Shown here: positions 8,203 to 16,236 of the stretch, one piece after another
Position numbering within the stretch: position 1 is the stretch's first letter
Layout: each line of letters opens with the position of its first letter
Origin: Flagellimonas meridianipacifica
GTDB lineage: Bacteria; Bacteroidota; Bacteroidia; Flavobacteriales; Flavobacteriaceae
Length of the DNA: 64,000 nucleotides
Direction of reading: 5' to 3'
NCBI RefSeq assembly: GCF_003001695.1
Contig: NZ_PVYX01000002.1
Location: 1,116,001-1,180,000, forward strand
Position numbers and translations under genes: made by a program
The notes under the pieces: model-generated
The model's input: only the letters and a program-made list of their open reading frames with translations
Told to the model about the DNA's origin: nothing
The model's database searches: none

Positions 8203-9612
8203 CTATTTGATGAGGGTTACGTCCGGAAAGGCGGCCTTGTAGCCAAACCAAAAAGCGTTGAAGGAATGGAAGCGTTCCAAAATCTTTCCATCGGGTCCTT
8301 CCAAGCTGTTTTCCTTGACAGTCCATTTGTTGCCCTTAGAATCTTTGGCAGTACGGTTTCCATCATACTCCAAGAATTCAATAGTGTTGGTTTTAAAGAC
8401 CCTATGGGCACCAGATTTATCAGTAAAAACAGTAAAAGGAGTCTTGCCAATGCTATTTTTATAAATAGGCTTGCGTTTAAGGAAACGACTACTTATCGCC
8501 AAGTTCTCATCAGGGTCTTCGGGCAAGCGAATGACCAAAATCTCGTCTTTGTTTTTTAAGCTTTTGTCTATTTCAGGAACGGTGAACATTAAATCATCAG
8601 TGGCGAAATAATCGCGATAAGCCACACCTTCACGATAATCCCTTCTGTGCCCAGTATCCAAGGAAAGCACCTTGGTATCAGGGTGTCTTTTTTTCCATTC
8701 TCCCCAAGTTGTGGTTACAACGCTCAAATAGTCCAGTCGAATTCCTTTTCCAACCAAAGGCCCAATAACAGGCTCACCTTCCAGAGTACTCCACAGCGAT
8801 TGGGTAGCCTTATCATACATTAGTTTGTTGGAACGATATAAAAAACCGCTTGTTCCCATTTGATGGTTTACCCCATTATGCTCGGTTTTATACAAAACAA
8901 CCGTACCGCATAAAGTACAGTACACTCCTGCAACAGGGATACCACCCACTTCATCCACAAACATTTCGTGCCAGGCCAGTATTTGTTTGGGATATGCTCT
9001 GGCATCTCCATTCACTTCAATACCAAAGACGATCGCGCTATCCTTGAGATAGGTTGCTTCCAAAGGACGAATCATTTTAGGACTGCGCAGCGGGGGGATT
9101 CCATCTTGTAGAACTCCACCCCAACGTACTTCATCCAAGCGGATAGTGGATTGTTGACTTCTATTCAAAAAATACTTGCCAAACTTGGGGTCGATTAATC
9201 GATGCAGTTTGGATTTGTATTCAAAATACTCTGCAGGATATGCAGCTTCTTTCTTCCAAATCCATTGAAACCATTTATCGTAATCCAATCCAAATTTCTT
9301 TCCTGTTTTTTGCTGTAATATTTGCAATAGCTTGTTGGAGTGCCTTTTTGAACGTGCAAAATAAGTAGCTTCCAAAAGCATGATTTCATAACCTTCTTGC
9401 CAATTCTCCTCAATATATTTTAGGGCTCGTGCTGTCAGATACGGGTCATCTTCACGTAAAAGATCTAAAAAGAATTGTGCTGTATCATCTTTTTCAACTA
9501 TTCTATTTCCTGTTGGACCTACTGGGAAATTTATGGCTAGTAAAGAGGAAAATGTTAAAACAAGGGAAATAAAAAAAAAGAGTTTCTTCTTTATCTTGGG
9601 TATTACGAGCAT
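8203..9612 (-). CDS. DUF3179-domain secreted protein
   Basis: A 469-residue exported protein. A basic N-terminus and hydrophobic core (KKLFFFISLVLTFSSLLA) form a signal peptide or anchor. Residues of about 40-150 are helical, and from about 165 the protein shows the DUF3179 pattern: VRWGGVLQDGIPPL, then VFGIEVNGDARAYP, the cysteine motif VAGVYCTLCGTVVLY, and further on GEPVIGPLVGKG and FGYKAAFPD at the C-terminus. DUF3179 proteins are of unknown biochemical function, and the conserved Cys-x2-Cys could bind metal or be redox active (inference). The gene starts with ATG at 9612, 80 bp downstream of a membrane acyltransferase-like gene in the same orientation. Confidence 0.85.
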   Translation of the reverse strand: MLVIPKIKKKLFFFISLVLTFSSLLAINFPVGPTGNRIVEKDDTAQFFLDLLREDDPYLTARALKYIEENWQEGYEIMLLEATYFARSKRHSNKLLQILQQKTGKKFGLDYDKWFQWIWKKEAAYPAEYFEYKSKLHRLIDPKFGKYFLNRSQQSTIRLDEVRWGGVLQDGIPPLRSPKMIRPLEATYLKDSAIVFGIEVNGDARAYPKQILAWHEMFVDEVGGIPVAGVYCTLCGTVVLYKTEHNGVNHQMGTSGFLYRSNKLMYDKATQSLWSTLEGEPVIGPLVGKGIRLDYLSVVTTTWGEWKKRHPDTKVLSLDTGHRRDYREGVAYRDYFATDDLMFTVPEIDKSLKNKDEILVIRLPEDPDENLAISSRFLKRKPIYKNSIGKTPFTVFTDKSGAHRVFKTNTIEFLEYDGNRTAKDSKGNKWTVKENSLEGPDGKILERFHSFNAFWFGYKAAFPDVTLIK

Positions 9613-9692
9613 TATGTTTTTTCATAATGGGTCGCTCCAATTTACGTTCACTAAAGCTTTTAACTAATTTTTGTGAAAGAAGAGTTGTACAA

Positions 9693-10889
9693 TTAGTTCT
9701 TGGCAATTCCGAAAACACGGATTAAAAAAACTCGAATTTTAATTGCAACTTCCTTTAAAACAGGAGTCGCAACCTTATACAATTCCAGGGATTGCATTTT
9801 AATTACCTGTACTAAATAGCCAATGTTGGCTTTTATTTGCGCCTCATGGGTTTTGTACCTCAAGGATAGAAATGTACAGATGAACATAAAGGCCAATGCA
9901 CCTGGAATAACTATAGCAGGTGAAAGGGAGTGGTTAAAAAAGCGATACAATCCCATTCCTGTGAAGCTACCATACAGAATGATAAAATGAATCACATAGA
10001 TAGTCAATGTGCTAGCACCAATTTTCAAAATGGTTGCATTGCTCATAAATCTTCGCAAAATCATGAAAATCGCAAAAACGACAAACACATCGCCTAAGCG
10101 AATGAACAGGTAGTTGTTTTGTTCAATAAGTGCAAAAAGCCCGATTGAGGTTGTTTCATGCAACCAAATAAGACCTTTGGAGGAATAGAAAATCAATAGG
10201 AGACCTAAAGCCCCGGAAATTGTAATAGCCGAAAGATATAGATGTTTGAAGTTTTTATATCTGGTAAAAAGAACTGACAGAAATCCACCAATAGTAGCAT
10301 AGCCCAACCAAGGTATAATGGTAAATACCGAACCATTTGCCTTAGTAAAATAGTTAGCGACGGCATTCGGCAAAAACGAAAAAGACCATTGTTTGTATAT
10401 CGGCTCAAACGTAAAAAGCAGTAAGGTTACTCCAAGTAAAAGCGTAGGGAACAATATTTTGGATTTATTGGCACTGAACAAATACAGACCAATGACTGAC
10501 AATATGGATAAGCCTATACAATGTAGTACATCGACTAAATAAAATGAATCGTAAATGTTGCCGCTAAGCAGACCAAAGAGATTCATACGAAGAAGGTAGC
10601 CTATAAGTAAAAGTTGCAACCCTCTTCGAATTCCTTTTTTTACTCGAGGATTTGCCATTCCGATTTCGGGAACTCGAATCAGCAAATAAGTAAAAATGAA
10701 ACCAGATACAGTAAAAAAGACTGGGGCCGTTATTCCTCTAAAGTACTTCCATGTGGTGAAAGCTAGATTATTTTCGTCCCTAAATACAGGGTCAAGCAGT
10801 CCATCAATAAAGTGTCCTTGGAGCATCATCAAGATGGCCCAAGCCCTCATGGCATCAATGAAGAATAATCTGTTAGTTTTGGTATTCAT
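9693..10889 (-). CDS. Membrane protein of the heparan-alpha-glucosaminide N-acetyltransferase-like (DUF1624) group
   Basis: A 398-residue polytopic protein with about ten hydrophobic helices. It opens with RLFFIDAMRAWAILMMLQGHFIDG, where the Arg/Asp pair and the following His match the first helix of membrane acetyltransferases of the HGSNAT/DUF1624 and OpgC types. The next conserved piece, APVFFTVSGFIFTYLL, is also typical. Such proteins move acyl groups onto sugars or envelope components across the membrane. The donor and acceptor cannot be read from sequence. The gene starts at ATG 10889 and is divergent from the FMN reductase gene, with a 128-bp shared upstream region. Confidence 0.75.
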   Translation of the reverse strand: MNTKTNRLFFIDAMRAWAILMMLQGHFIDGLLDPVFRDENNLAFTTWKYFRGITAPVFFTVSGFIFTYLLIRVPEIGMANPRVKKGIRRGLQLLLIGYLLRMNLFGLLSGNIYDSFYLVDVLHCIGLSILSVIGLYLFSANKSKILFPTLLLGVTLLLFTFEPIYKQWSFSFLPNAVANYFTKANGSVFTIIPWLGYATIGGFLSVLFTRYKNFKHLYLSAITISGALGLLLIFYSSKGLIWLHETTSIGLFALIEQNNYLFIRLGDVFVVFAIFMILRRFMSNATILKIGASTLTIYVIHFIILYGSFTGMGLYRFFNHSLSPAIVIPGALAFMFICTFLSLRYKTHEAQIKANIGYLVQVIKMQSLELYKVATPVLKEVAIKIRVFLIRVFGIAKN

Positions 10890-11017
10890 GTCAAAAGGCT
10901 ACCCTATATACTTGCTTTACAGCAGTTTTGGATGTTTGGCACGCCAAAATTAGATAAAATACGTTCATCTTTTAACGCTTTACGGTATTTTAGCGAAACA
11001 ATCAAAGAATTATTGTT

Positions 11018-11551
11018 ATGGCTGAGATTTTAGCATTCGCGGGAAGCAATTCCTCAACTTCTATCAATTATGAATTGGTCAAGTATACGGTTTCTTTAAT
11101 TGATAATCACAACGTACAGACTCTGGATATGTCTAGATATCCCTTTCCCATGTACTCGGCCGATGAGGAAAAGAAAAAGGGATTTTCCAATTCCCTAATA
11201 GAGTTTAAGGGGTATTTGCAACAATCCCAAGGTCTAATTCTTTCGGTGAATGAGCATAATGGGAACCCATCCGGATATTTCAAAAATCTGCTGGATTGGC
11301 TTTCCCGATTGGAGAGAAAATTTCTAGAGGACACCCTGGTTTTTCTAATGTCAGCGTCCACCGGAAAGGGTGGTGGAAAAGGAGCTTTAGAAGTAATAAA
11401 TACGATTTTACCGCGATTCGGAGCTGAGATTGCTTCTACATTTTCCTTACCATCTTTTGGTGAAACTTTTGCAGCGGGCGAAATTTCAGATGCGGCACTT
11501 AGGGAGCAGCATGCTGCCGCTCTTCAGACTTTTCTTCAAAAACTAAACTAA
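11018..11551 (+). CDS. NADPH-dependent FMN reductase family protein
   Basis: A 177-residue flavodoxin-fold oxidoreductase. The N-terminus AEILAFAGSNSSTSINYELV contains the phosphate-binding loop for FMN (GSNSSTSIN), and the later LILSVNEHNGNPSGYFKNLLDW matches the second FMN-contacting segment of the NADPH-dependent FMN reductase family (usually GSYPGALKNAIDW-like). Such enzymes reduce flavins, quinones or azo compounds with NAD(P)H. The following pabB frame begins only 5 bp after its stop, so it probably leads a unit with pabB and tilS. No partner suggests the physiological acceptor. Confidence 0.88.
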   Translation: MAEILAFAGSNSSTSINYELVKYTVSLIDNHNVQTLDMSRYPFPMYSADEEKKKGFSNSLIEFKGYLQQSQGLILSVNEHNGNPSGYFKNLLDWLSRLERKFLEDTLVFLMSASTGKGGGKGALEVINTILPRFGAEIASTFSLPSFGETFAAGEISDAALREQHAAALQTFLQKLN

Positions 11552-11556
11552 AGCTC

Positions 11557-12861
11557 TTGCCCAGAACATCACGTTCATTTCCTATAGCTGATAGTCGAAA
11601 ATTCAAGGATGCCATTCTAGAATGGACTCGAAGCTACGAAAAAGTGGTGTGGCTTGACAGCAACGGACATTCTGATAAGTATAGCTCAATCAATGCTGTT
11701 GTTGCTTTATCAAGACAGACCAATAGGTCTGATTTTGAAACTGATAGCATCGATGAAGCACAAGAATTCATCGACAAGGAGAAGGATTGGTTGTTTGGAT
11801 TCATAACCTATGATTTTAAAAATAAACTCGAATCCTTGCAATCCAATAATTCTGACCATCTTGATTTTCCGGAACTATATTTTTTCTGCCCTGAGAAAAT
11901 CATCTTTGTGAAAGAGAATGAAGCTGAATTTAGTTATCAGGAAAGCTGTGAAAATGAAATTGAAGATAATTTTTTGAATCTCGTAGGAGAAATAAGAGCA
12001 AAACCTAATTTCCTTTCCGAAGGAATCCGTATCCAAATGCGTATTCATAAGGATGCCTATTTTGAAAAGGTAAACAGTATGTTGGCTCATATTCATCGCG
12101 GGGATATTTACGAAGCCAACTTCTGCCAAGAGTTTTACTCCACCGAAAGTATTATCGACCCGTGGTCCACGTATCGGAATTTGAACCAGATTTCCCAACC
12201 ACCCTTTGCTACTTTTTTGCGCTTACATAACAAGTATCTGCTTTGTGCTTCGCCAGAACGATATCTTAAACTAAAAAAGGGAAGCATAGTTTCCCAACCC
12301 ATAAAAGGTACGGCTAAACGGGACTCAGATCGAGAAAAGGACCAAATGCTGAAGATAGAGTTGGCACAAAATCCAAAGGAACGGGCCGAAAACATTATGA
12401 TTACCGATTTGGTGCGCAACGATTTGTCCAAAAGTGCTTTAAAGGGAAGCGTCAATGTAGATGAGCTCTGTAAGGTCTATACCTATAAACAGGTGCATCA
12501 AATGGTGTCCACGGTTACCGCTGAAGTATCTGAAATAACTCCCTCAACGGAAATAATCAAACAAACTTTCCCTATGGGAAGCATGACCGGGGCTCCAAAG
12601 GTGTCTGCCATGAAATTGATTGAAGATTTGGAAGAAAGCAAAAGGGGATTGTATAGTGGCACGGTTGGGTACTTTGGACCTAATGGGGATTTTGATTTCA
12701 ATGTGGTAATTCGAAGCATACTGTACAATGCCTCAAAAAAATATGTTTCCTATTCCGTTGGTAGTGCCATTACGGCTCAATCCATTCCTGAAAAGGAATA
12801 TGAAGAATGCTTGATAAAAGCCAAGGCCATGCGAAGTGTATTGGAAGGTGAAAACAGTTAA
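11557..12861 (+). CDS. pabB: Aminodeoxychorismate synthase component I
   Basis: A 434-residue chorismate-utilising enzyme. The C-terminal half has the conserved blocks ASPERYLKLKKG, QPIKGTAKR, ITDLVRNDL, SMTGAPKVSAMKLIEDLE, and GSAITAQSIPEKEYEE. The PIKGT motif, with Lys where anthranilate synthase has Ala, marks PabB (aminodeoxychorismate) rather than TrpE. The enzyme adds ammonia to chorismate for p-aminobenzoate and folate synthesis. It normally works with the glutaminase PabA, which is not adjacent. The start used is TTG at 11557, 5 bp after the FMN reductase stop. No ATG in the first 50 codons fits the family N-terminus, but the exact start is less certain than the identity. Confidence 0.92.
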   Translation: MPRTSRSFPIADSRKFKDAILEWTRSYEKVVWLDSNGHSDKYSSINAVVALSRQTNRSDFETDSIDEAQEFIDKEKDWLFGFITYDFKNKLESLQSNNSDHLDFPELYFFCPEKIIFVKENEAEFSYQESCENEIEDNFLNLVGEIRAKPNFLSEGIRIQMRIHKDAYFEKVNSMLAHIHRGDIYEANFCQEFYSTESIIDPWSTYRNLNQISQPPFATFLRLHNKYLLCASPERYLKLKKGSIVSQPIKGTAKRDSDREKDQMLKIELAQNPKERAENIMITDLVRNDLSKSALKGSVNVDELCKVYTYKQVHQMVSTVTAEVSEITPSTEIIKQTFPMGSMTGAPKVSAMKLIEDLEESKRGLYSGTVGYFGPNGDFDFNVVIRSILYNASKKYVSYSVGSAITAQSIPEKEYEECLIKAKAMRSVLEGENS

Positions 12862-12865
12862 TGTG

Positions 12866-12873
12866 TACATTTG
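12866..12873 (+). promoter_or_regulatory. TAnnTTTG -7 element just upstream of tilS
   Basis: TACATTTG is an exact match to the Bacteroidota -7 consensus, with a TTG 22 bp further upstream at 12841-12843, slightly longer than the usual 19-20 bp spacer. It ends 4 bp before the GTG start of tilS, so a transcript from it would have almost no leader. It is a motif match only. Confidence 0.35.
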
Positions 12874-12877
12874 AGTC

Positions 12878-14185
12878 GTGCTTGAAAAGTTTCAACGACA
12901 TATAGAAGTCAATTTTCCTATTGTAAATAAAAAGAATCTCCTAATAGCTTGTAGTGGAGGTTTGGATAGCGTGGTTTTGACACATTTATGTGTGCAATGC
13001 AATCTCAATATTACTCTGGCTCACTGTAATTTTAAACTGCGTGGTGCGGAAAGTGATGGGGATGAAATTTTCGTAAAGCAATTAGCGGAGGAACTAAATG
13101 TGGAATATGTCTCAGTCGTTTTTGATACTCTTAAGGAGGTAACTGAACACGGAGGTTCTGTTCAAATGGTAGCGAGGAAATTGCGGTATGAATGGTTCGA
13201 AACCGTTTTGGATGAACGAAAATTGGATTATATACTTACGGCCCATCATGCGGATGATGCACTGGAAACATTCATTATAAACCTTTCAAGAGTTACGGGT
13301 ATCGATGGACTTTCTGGAATTCCAGAATCCAATGGAAAAATTTTACGACCTCTTCTTCCGTTTTCCCGACAAAAGATTTTAGAATATGCCAAAAGTAAAA
13401 GACTAAAATGGCGGGAGGACAGCAGTAATTCTGATTCAAAATATCTCAGGAACAAAATCCGGATGGACATTACCCCCAAACTGAAGGAGTTGCACCCAAC
13501 GTTTCTGAATAACTTTTTGATGACACAAACTTTTTTATCCCAATCCAAAACTGTTTTGGAAAATAGGATTAAAGAAGTCAAAGAAAAAGTCTTTAAGGAA
13601 AAGGGCGATACCGTCAAGGTAAGGATAGCAGATTTGAAAGCTTTGCAACCTTTGGAAATGTATTTGTATGGCTTGTTCAAGGGTTACGGATTTACCGAAT
13701 GGGATGATGTAAAATCGTTGCTCGATGCAATGAGTGGAAAAGAGATTCATTCAAATACCCATAGATTGTTGAAAGACCGGGATTTCCTTTTACTTCGACC
13801 TAAACAAGAAAAACCTGAGGCAATCTTCTTTATTGATGAAAACAAAGAAAGGATAGAAGCTCCTATTCCCTTACATATAGAAACCACTGCAGAATTTGAA
13901 AAATTGGATGGAAGCATCGTTTTTTTGGATAAAGAAAAGTTAAACTATCCCTTAACGTTAAGAAAGTGGAAAAAGGGCGACTATTTTTATCCACTGGGAA
14001 TGCAGGGGAAAAAGAAATTGTCCAAATTTTTTAAGGATGAAAAAATGGATGTTTTTTCCAAAGAAGCCCAGTGGTTGCTCTGTTCTGGAGAAGAAATTGT
14101 TTGGGTTATAGGAAAACGGGCAGATGAACGTTTTAAAATAGATGGGAATACAACCCAGATTGTAAAGATTACATATTTGATATGA
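12878..14185 (+). CDS. tilS: tRNA(Ile)-lysidine synthase
   Basis: A 435-residue N-type ATP pyrophosphatase that attaches lysine to C34 of the AUA-reading tRNA-Ile. The PP-loop SGGLDS is at residues 26-31, followed by family blocks LTLAHCNFKLRG, YILTAHHADDALETFIINLSRVTGIDGLSGIP and LRPLLPFSRQKI. The C-terminal part ends with the TilS-C segment (TLRKWKKGDYFYPLGMQGKKKLSKFFKDEK), which I shorten here to its key run KLSKFFKDEKM. The start is GTG at 12878, chosen because the family begins about 25 residues before the PP-loop. The stop overlaps the next gene by 4 bp (ATGA), so translation of the DsbD-like gene is probably coupled. Confidence 0.96.
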   Translation: MLEKFQRHIEVNFPIVNKKNLLIACSGGLDSVVLTHLCVQCNLNITLAHCNFKLRGAESDGDEIFVKQLAEELNVEYVSVVFDTLKEVTEHGGSVQMVARKLRYEWFETVLDERKLDYILTAHHADDALETFIINLSRVTGIDGLSGIPESNGKILRPLLPFSRQKILEYAKSKRLKWREDSSNSDSKYLRNKIRMDITPKLKELHPTFLNNFLMTQTFLSQSKTVLENRIKEVKEKVFKEKGDTVKVRIADLKALQPLEMYLYGLFKGYGFTEWDDVKSLLDAMSGKEIHSNTHRLLKDRDFLLLRPKQEKPEAIFFIDENKERIEAPIPLHIETTAEFEKLDGSIVFLDKEKLNYPLTLRKWKKGDYFYPLGMQGKKKLSKFFKDEKMDVFSKEAQWLLCSGEEIVWVIGKRADERFKIDGNTTQIVKITYLI

Positions 14186-16164
14186 GGTTATTGATTAGCA
14201 TATTGTTTTTATTGATTGGAAACATCTTTTCAACCTACGGTCAATTGGATGAAAATCCGGCGACTTGGAGCCATGAGGTGAACAAGGTTTCGGATTTGGA
14301 ATATGAGTTGATATTTAAAGGGAAAATAGCAGAGGGTTGGCATGTATACTCCCAGTACACGGCAGAAGGAGGTTCTCTGCCAAGTGAGTTTACCTTTGAA
14401 AAGGCTGGTGAAGACTATGTGTTGATTGGAAAAACCACCGAGAGCGAAACCATAAAAGAATATAGTGACATTTTTGAAGTAGAAGAAACCTTCTTCAAGA
14501 AGGAAGCCATTTTTACCCAAAAAATCAAATTACTCAATCCCGATGTAAATCAGATTACTGTCAATTTGTTTTATCAGATATGCCAAGAAGTCTGCATTCC
14601 AATGGATGAGTTTTTTCAGATATCCTTGGATGGAAGTGCCTTTGTGGCAACTGAAAAAGAAATTGATGAAAATAGCTTGGCTTTGGGCTCCTCACTTAAG
14701 TTGGATTTAAAAAATACAGAACTACTTGCCCAAAATGAGTTGGGAAATTCAAGTAAAAGTTCCAACCTCTGGATGATATTTGGACTTGGATTTTTGGGAG
14801 GATTGATTGCTTTGTTAACGCCATGCGTTTTTCCCATGATTCCTCTTACGGTTTCATTTTTCACAAAAAAATCAAAGAAAAGGGCGAAAGGAATCATGGA
14901 TGCGGTACTATATGGTTTCTTCATTGTTTTGATATATTTTCTATTGAGTCTCCCTTTTCATCTTTTCGATTCGGTGGACTCACAGATTTTGAACACAATA
15001 GCCACCAATATTTGGCTCAATGTCTTTTTCTTCGTCATATTTGTCTTTTTTGCCTTTTCATTTTTTGGGTACTACGAGTTGACATTACCCAGTTCATGGG
15101 CCAATAAGATGGATGAAGCATCTTTTAAAGTAGGTGGTGGTTTAGGAATCTTTTTTATGGCCTTGACCCTAGCTATTGTCTCTTTTTCTTGTACAGGTCC
15201 AATTTTGGGAGGTCTTTTGGGGAGTACTACCTTGGCCGAAGGTAATGTGGCCATCAATCTTTCCGCAGGAATGGTTGGATTCGGTTTGGCACTGGCTCTT
15301 CCTTTCACCTTGTTTGCTTTGTTCCCAGCCTGGTTGAATTCGCTTCCAAAATCTGGGGGATGGATGACCACAGTAAAGGTTGTCTTGGGCTTTTTGGAAT
15401 TGGCTTTGGCTTTCAAATTTTTATCCAATGCGGATTTGGTTGGAAATTGGGGGCTGTTAAAGCGTGAGATTTTCCTGGGAATATGGATTTTGTTATTTGT
15501 ACTTCTTGCCTTATATCTTTTCGGGGTATTTAGATTTCCACATGATGACCCAAAACAGAAATTGTCCCCGACACGCAAAATAGTTGGTCTTGTTTCCTTA
15601 GCTTTTTCAGTATACTTGATTTTGGGGCTTTCTGGTAAGGTGAACTTAAGATTATTGAGCGGATTCCCTCCACCTGATTTTTATACGGTTCAACAAACGG
15701 ATAGTGATTGCCCCTTAGGCCTGGATTGTTTTAAGGATTTTGATGAAGGAGTGGCCTATGCAAAAGCTGAGAACAAACCCATTCTTTTGGATTTTACGGG
15801 ATGGGCATGCGTTAATTGCAGAAAAATGGAGGAAAATGTTTGGAGTCAGGCAAGTATCTACCAAATGCTTAAAGAGGAGTACGTTCTGATATCCCTTTAT
15901 GTGGATGATAGAAAGGAACTTCCAGTCGACCAGCAATTTGATTTTAAATATGATTCAGGTAGAGTAAAAACTATTGAGACGATAGGGCAAAAATGGGGAA
16001 CTTTTCAAACCATAAACTTCAATGCCGCTTCGCAACCGTATTACGTTCTTTTATCTCCTAACTTGGAAGTACTTAGTGAAGCTGTGCAGTACGTTGATGC
16101 TGAGGTGTATGAGGAATGGCTCAAATCAGGTTTGAATAACTATGAGCTGTCAATGAACCAATAA
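14182..16164 (+). CDS. dsbD: DsbD-like thiol:disulfide interchange protein
   Basis: A 660-residue membrane protein that carries electrons from cytoplasmic thioredoxin to periplasmic thiols. A signal peptide (about 1-20) leads to a periplasmic N-terminal domain with the Cys134/Cys138 pair (CQEVC). The transmembrane domain begins near 195 and has about eight helices, with redox cysteines Cys215 (LTPCVFPM) and Cys337 (SFSCTGPILGG). The C-terminal thioredoxin-like domain has Cys543-x2-Cys546 (WACVNCRKME). The three-domain layout is that of full-length DsbD. It overlaps tilS by 4 bp and is followed after 72 bp by the acylase. The periplasmic partners, likely cytochrome c maturation or other Dsb proteins, are not in the window. 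Confidence 0.93.
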   Translation: MRLLISILFLLIGNIFSTYGQLDENPATWSHEVNKVSDLEYELIFKGKIAEGWHVYSQYTAEGGSLPSEFTFEKAGEDYVLIGKTTESETIKEYSDIFEVEETFFKKEAIFTQKIKLLNPDVNQITVNLFYQICQEVCIPMDEFFQISLDGSAFVATEKEIDENSLALGSSLKLDLKNTELLAQNELGNSSKSSNLWMIFGLGFLGGLIALLTPCVFPMIPLTVSFFTKKSKKRAKGIMDAVLYGFFIVLIYFLLSLPFHLFDSVDSQILNTIATNIWLNVFFFVIFVFFAFSFFGYYELTLPSSWANKMDEASFKVGGGLGIFFMALTLAIVSFSCTGPILGGLLGSTTLAEGNVAINLSAGMVGFGLALALPFTLFALFPAWLNSLPKSGGWMTTVKVVLGFLELALAFKFLSNADLVGNWGLLKREIFLGIWILLFVLLALYLFGVFRFPHDDPKQKLSPTRKIVGLVSLAFSVYLILGLSGKVNLRLLSGFPPPDFYTVQQTDSDCPLGLDCFKDFDEGVAYAKAENKPILLDFTGWACVNCRKMEENVWSQASIYQMLKEEYVLISLYVDDRKELPVDQQFDFKYDSGRVKTIETIGQKWGTFQTINFNAASQPYYVLLSPNLEVLSEAVQYVDAEVYEEWLKSGLNNYELSMNQ

Positions 16165-16202
16165 AAGGCTTATTCGTTTCAGATTCCTTTAAAAAAATGT
16201 AA

Positions 16203-16231
16203 CTTCGGTCAGCTAAATAACTTAACCGAAG
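16203..16231 (+). promoter_or_regulatory. Inverted repeat immediately before the acylase start
   Basis: CTTCGGT at 16203-16209 and ACCGAAG at 16225-16231 form a perfect 7-bp dyad separated by 15 bp. The 3' arm ends 5 bp before the GTG start of the penicillin-acylase-like gene. It could fold in the mRNA leader and affect initiation, or be an operator. No T-run follows, so it does not look like a terminator. Confidence 0.35.
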
Positions 16232-16236
16232 GCATC

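Noticed and set aside
11557-12861. Calling this gene trpE (anthranilate synthase)
   Set aside because: The PIKGT motif carries the Lys of PabB in place of Ala, and no trp genes are adjacent.
15072-15578. A 168-codon open frame on the minus strand inside the DsbD-like gene
   Set aside because: It is the antisense of a long, motif-bearing membrane domain, with Pro- and Lys-rich translation and no recognisable start region or family.
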